Assembly: GCA_026986355.1 (NCBI GenBank)
Contig: JALSOO010000010.1
Coordinates: forward strand, 1-5,527
Source of the DNA: Campylobacteraceae bacterium
Lineage (GTDB): Bacteria; Campylobacterota; Campylobacteria; Campylobacterales; Sulfurovaceae
Reading direction: 5' to 3'
Length of the DNA stretch: 5,527 nucleotides
Shown here one piece after another: positions 5,260 to 5,527 of the stretch (positions are counted from its first letter, which is position 1; each line of letters begins with the position of its first letter). The position numbers and the translations under genes were made by a program. The notes under the pieces are model-generated. The model worked only from the letters and a program-made list of their open reading frames with translations. It was not told the DNA's origin and ran no database searches.

Positions 5260-5527
5260 TTTTTATCCATCCTATTGTTCCATTACTATATTTAATCTTT
5301 ACAAAATTATTGCGTTCTGCCAACTTGGTAGTTGTAAATTTTTTATCTGTATGAATAATGGTTGTGCTTGTTTCTGTTGGTACAATGTAGATTGGAGAAC
5401 CCTCTTTTATACAAACAGTAGCTAATGCTGTATAAAAGGTCAATAGAATACCTGCTGAAACGACAGCTAATACTAAGTAGAAGAAATCACGTTTCCATAG
5501 AAATAGTATTAAAAAAAGTGTACTCAA
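5237..5527 (-). CDS. membrane-anchored SH3-domain protein, C-terminal part (partial at window edge)
   Basis: The frame is open from the window's right edge to a TAG at 5239-5237, giving about 97 codons, and very probably begins further right. The visible part starts with two hydrophobic segments (about residues 2-10 and 15-36) split by WKRD, consistent with a membrane hairpin. An extracytoplasmic bacterial-SH3-like domain follows at about 45-93, ending in the typical small-residue pattern VKIKYSNGTIGWIKNEDI. Two membrane segments plus a terminal SH3 resemble the C-terminus of BatE-like (TPR-SH3) proteins, but the diagnostic TPR part is outside the window, so this is only a suggestion. The terminal codon at the edge is TTG and could be read as a start; no ribosome binding site can be checked. 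The 3' end overlaps plsC by 23 nt, implying coupled translation. Confidence 0.65.
   Translation of the reverse strand: MSTLFLILFLWKRDFFYLVLAVVSAGILLTFYTALATVCIKEGSPIYIVPTETSTTIIHTDKKFTTTKLAERNNFVKIKYSNGTIGWIKNEDICDN

Noticed and set aside
1..5527. CRISPR array, tRNA/rRNA, mobile element or defence island
   Set aside because: No regularly spaced direct repeats, cloverleaf-like sequence, transposase or integrase motifs, or abrupt change in base composition were seen; the genes are typical chromosomal ones.

Overview
The window is AT-rich, gene-dense bacterial DNA. The organism is most likely a Campylobacterota (Epsilonproteobacteria) member of the Sulfurimonas/Sulfurovum/Arcobacter type. The evidence is the strongly A/T-biased codon use, the housekeeping sigma factor sequence, TTG starts behind good Shine-Dalgarno sites, and promoters with a TATAAT -10 box (one preceded by TTGGG) but no recognisable -35. 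The genus assignment is inference; no rRNA is present. I found no tRNA, CRISPR, insertion sequence or phage gene.

Left part (1-975): the tail of a small membrane protein (1-111) overlaps by 4 nt (ATGA) a short thiamine-phosphate-synthase/TenI-like gene (108-647). This gene runs tail-to-tail into, and overlaps by 20 bp, a minus-strand gene for a small exported coiled-coil protein (628-945). A 186-bp divergent spacer (946-1131) carries promoter-like elements for both directions and several small dyads.

Middle (1132-4269, plus strand): a divergent DedA-family membrane protein and a histidine (phosphoglycerate mutase-type) phosphatase form a tight two-gene unit with a 2-bp gap. A 130-bp spacer with a TATAAT promoter follows, then rpoD, the primary sigma-70 factor (616 aa).

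Right part (4276-5527, minus strand): a compact unit converges on rpoD. In transcription order it holds the C-terminal part of a membrane-anchored SH3-domain protein (cut by the window edge), a PlsC-type 1-acylglycerol-3-phosphate acyltransferase, and a 90-aa protein whose C-terminal half resembles sigma-70 region 4.2. The genes overlap or abut, so translational coupling is likely. A hairpin across the 6-bp gap between the convergent units looks like a terminator for the minus-strand unit.

Most of the window is ordinary chromosomal housekeeping sequence. The item most worth a second look is the small region-4-like protein facing rpoD: it keeps the helix-turn-helix framework, but the -35-contacting residues are replaced. 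I see no convincing evidence of a large new system.
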